In this document: piece by piece, positions 63,084-64,000 of the stretch
Numbering within the stretch: position 1 is the first letter of the stretch
How the letters are laid out: every line of letters begins with the position of its first letter
From: Eukaryota sp. TZLM1-RC
Taxonomy: Eukaryota; Metamonada: BaSk clade
Assembly (NCBI GenBank): GCA_040285825.1
Contig: JAUPSS010000004.1
Coordinates: 4,719,658-4,783,657 of the forward strand
Direction of reading: 5' to 3'
DNA: 64,000 nt
Program-made: the position numbers and the translations under genes
Notes under the pieces: model-generated
Told to the model about the DNA's origin: nothing
Seen by the model: the letters and a program-made list of their open reading frames with translations, nothing else
The model's database searches: none

Positions 63084-63821
63084 ATGCGACGAGGTGCTGG
63101 ATTAGCTGGTCTCCGACAACAACAACAGTTTCAACAACGTGCTCGTGCATTGGGTGAAGAGCTTACTAGTCAAAAACTCGCCGAATTTCGTCAACATTAT
63201 GAGAACTTTCAACAAAAACTACACTCTTTTGCATCCCAACACCGTAAGCGCATTAATTCTGACCCACAATTCCGTTACAGATTTTGGCAAATGTGTTCGG
63301 AACTCAATGTAGATCCTCTATCATCAACAAAGGGTGTCTGGGATCAACTTGGGATGGGTGACTTTTACTATGGATTAGCAGTACAAATTTCTCACATTTG
63401 TCTAGCAACTAGGGAGATTAATGGTGGATTTTTATGTTTAGAAGATTTACGTTCTCATCTCAACAGAAGAAGGCGAGCTGGTAGTGAAAACTCTGTGTCA
63501 GATGATGATATAGAACGTGCCATCAAGTCCCTAAGAGTTTTGGATTCTGGATTTGAATTAGTTAAACTTAATAACAAAACCTTAATTAGGTCAGTACCAG
63601 AGGATTTGTCTCAAGATGAAACGTCTGTTCTCAAAGCTGTTGGAAATAATGGTAAGTTTACACACAATTTCGTAATAGATGCTCTTGGTTGGAATTCGGA
63701 TCGTACTTTTCGTGCTATTAATGATCTTCAAAAAATGGGTTTGGTTTGGGTTGACTTACAAGATGAAGAACCAGAATATTGGATTTTGTCATTTTTATCT
63801 AATTTGAGTTTATCAGAATAA
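63084..63821 (+). CDS. SNF8: ESCRT-II subunit SNF8/VPS22 (EAP30)
   Basis: 245 aa, intronless. It forms the ESCRT-II core with VPS25 and VPS36 for sorting ubiquitinated cargo into multivesicular bodies. MRRGAGLAGL and the N-terminal coiled coil (residues 10-60) are followed by FRYRFWQMCSELNVDPLSS and GDFYYGLAVQISHICLATREINGG, the EAP30 signature. Two winged-helix domains complete it (105-170 and 175-240; ERAIKSLRVLDSGFELVKL, LVWVDLQDEEPEYW). Length agrees with about 250 aa elsewhere. The first Met aligns with the family start. Confidence 0.94.
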   Translation: MRRGAGLAGLRQQQQFQQRARALGEELTSQKLAEFRQHYENFQQKLHSFASQHRKRINSDPQFRYRFWQMCSELNVDPLSSTKGVWDQLGMGDFYYGLAVQISHICLATREINGGFLCLEDLRSHLNRRRRAGSENSVSDDDIERAIKSLRVLDSGFELVKLNNKTLIRSVPEDLSQDETSVLKAVGNNGKFTHNFVIDALGWNSDRTFRAINDLQKMGLVWVDLQDEEPEYWILSFLSNLSLSE

Positions 63822-64000
63822 AGATTGTACATAAAGCAATAGTGTTTATCATAGTGTTTTGTTATTAATTCATTAATAGATACACATATACAGCTAAGAG
63901 ACCGCATTTGAAACAAATTGATTAGAACATCAGAACTACAAAAGATATTGTGTAAATAATTAATTAAATTTTAAAAGGAACGACTTGAGAAAAATACCAA
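63822..64000. other. 3' flank of SNF8, window end
   Basis: AT-rich; AATAAAG directly after the stop could be the polyadenylation signal. No further gene visible. Confidence 0.5.

Overview
The window is nuclear DNA of an AT-rich microbial eukaryote. Typical eukaryotic genes are present: L3-type ubiquitin hydrolase, condensin H subunit, RNA polymerase I subunit RPA43, six-repeat gelsolin/villin-like protein, a very large tiny-macrocysts-like (TmcB-like) membrane protein, family A DNA polymerase, ribosomal protein eL27, and ESCRT-II SNF8/VPS22. There are also pol III tRNA genes and spliceosomal introns of only 28, 28 and 37 nt. Genes are packed tightly (37 to about 170 bp apart) between transposon-rich blocks. 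The gene set fits a protist or an early-branching holomycotan, but the lineage cannot be fixed from this window.

Layout. 1-25,249 is a nested transposon block. A non-LTR retrotransposon of R2 type (here 'family A': RT with YMDD, CCHC finger, restriction-like endonuclease) enters from the left edge. It is broken by a gag-bearing LTR-element fragment (1,099-3,032) and by a complete 7.2-kb Ty3/gypsy-like element (3,331-10,564, TSD GAAT). It is followed by six head-to-tail 5'-truncated units of about 1,448 bp, the last of them split by a second, nearly intact gypsy-like element (20,062-25,078, TSD CACG). 25,250-29,790 holds relics of Fanzor (eukaryotic TnpB-like RuvC nuclease) genes and of a second R2-like family ('family B'). 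30,115-31,680 is condensin H. 31,910-41,080 holds more R2-like copies on both strands, with an 823-bp island carrying the ubiquitin hydrolase gene.

41,434-52,856 is a gene block: RPA43, an unidentified 360-aa gene, the gelsolin-like gene and the TmcB-like gene. 52,990-57,594 carries tRNA-Ile(AAU), family B remnants, tRNA-Ser(AGA), an unidentified ORF and another family A dimer. 58,416-63,821 holds the family A polymerase, eL27, a small membrane protein, a chimeric Fanzor relic and SNF8.

Main point of interest. The same artificial 3'-end/5'-truncation junction of family A occurs at three separate places (11.5-18.8 kb, 36.8 kb, 56.8 kb). At the two loci whose left end is visible, the outermost unit is cut at a different point. 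Terminal units end in ILVQ, and internal units nearly all end in ILAQ. This suggests that multimeric arrays move as blocks, for example by target-primed reverse transcription of a multi-unit read-through transcript. A second theme is at least three different Fanzor sequences, all decayed.
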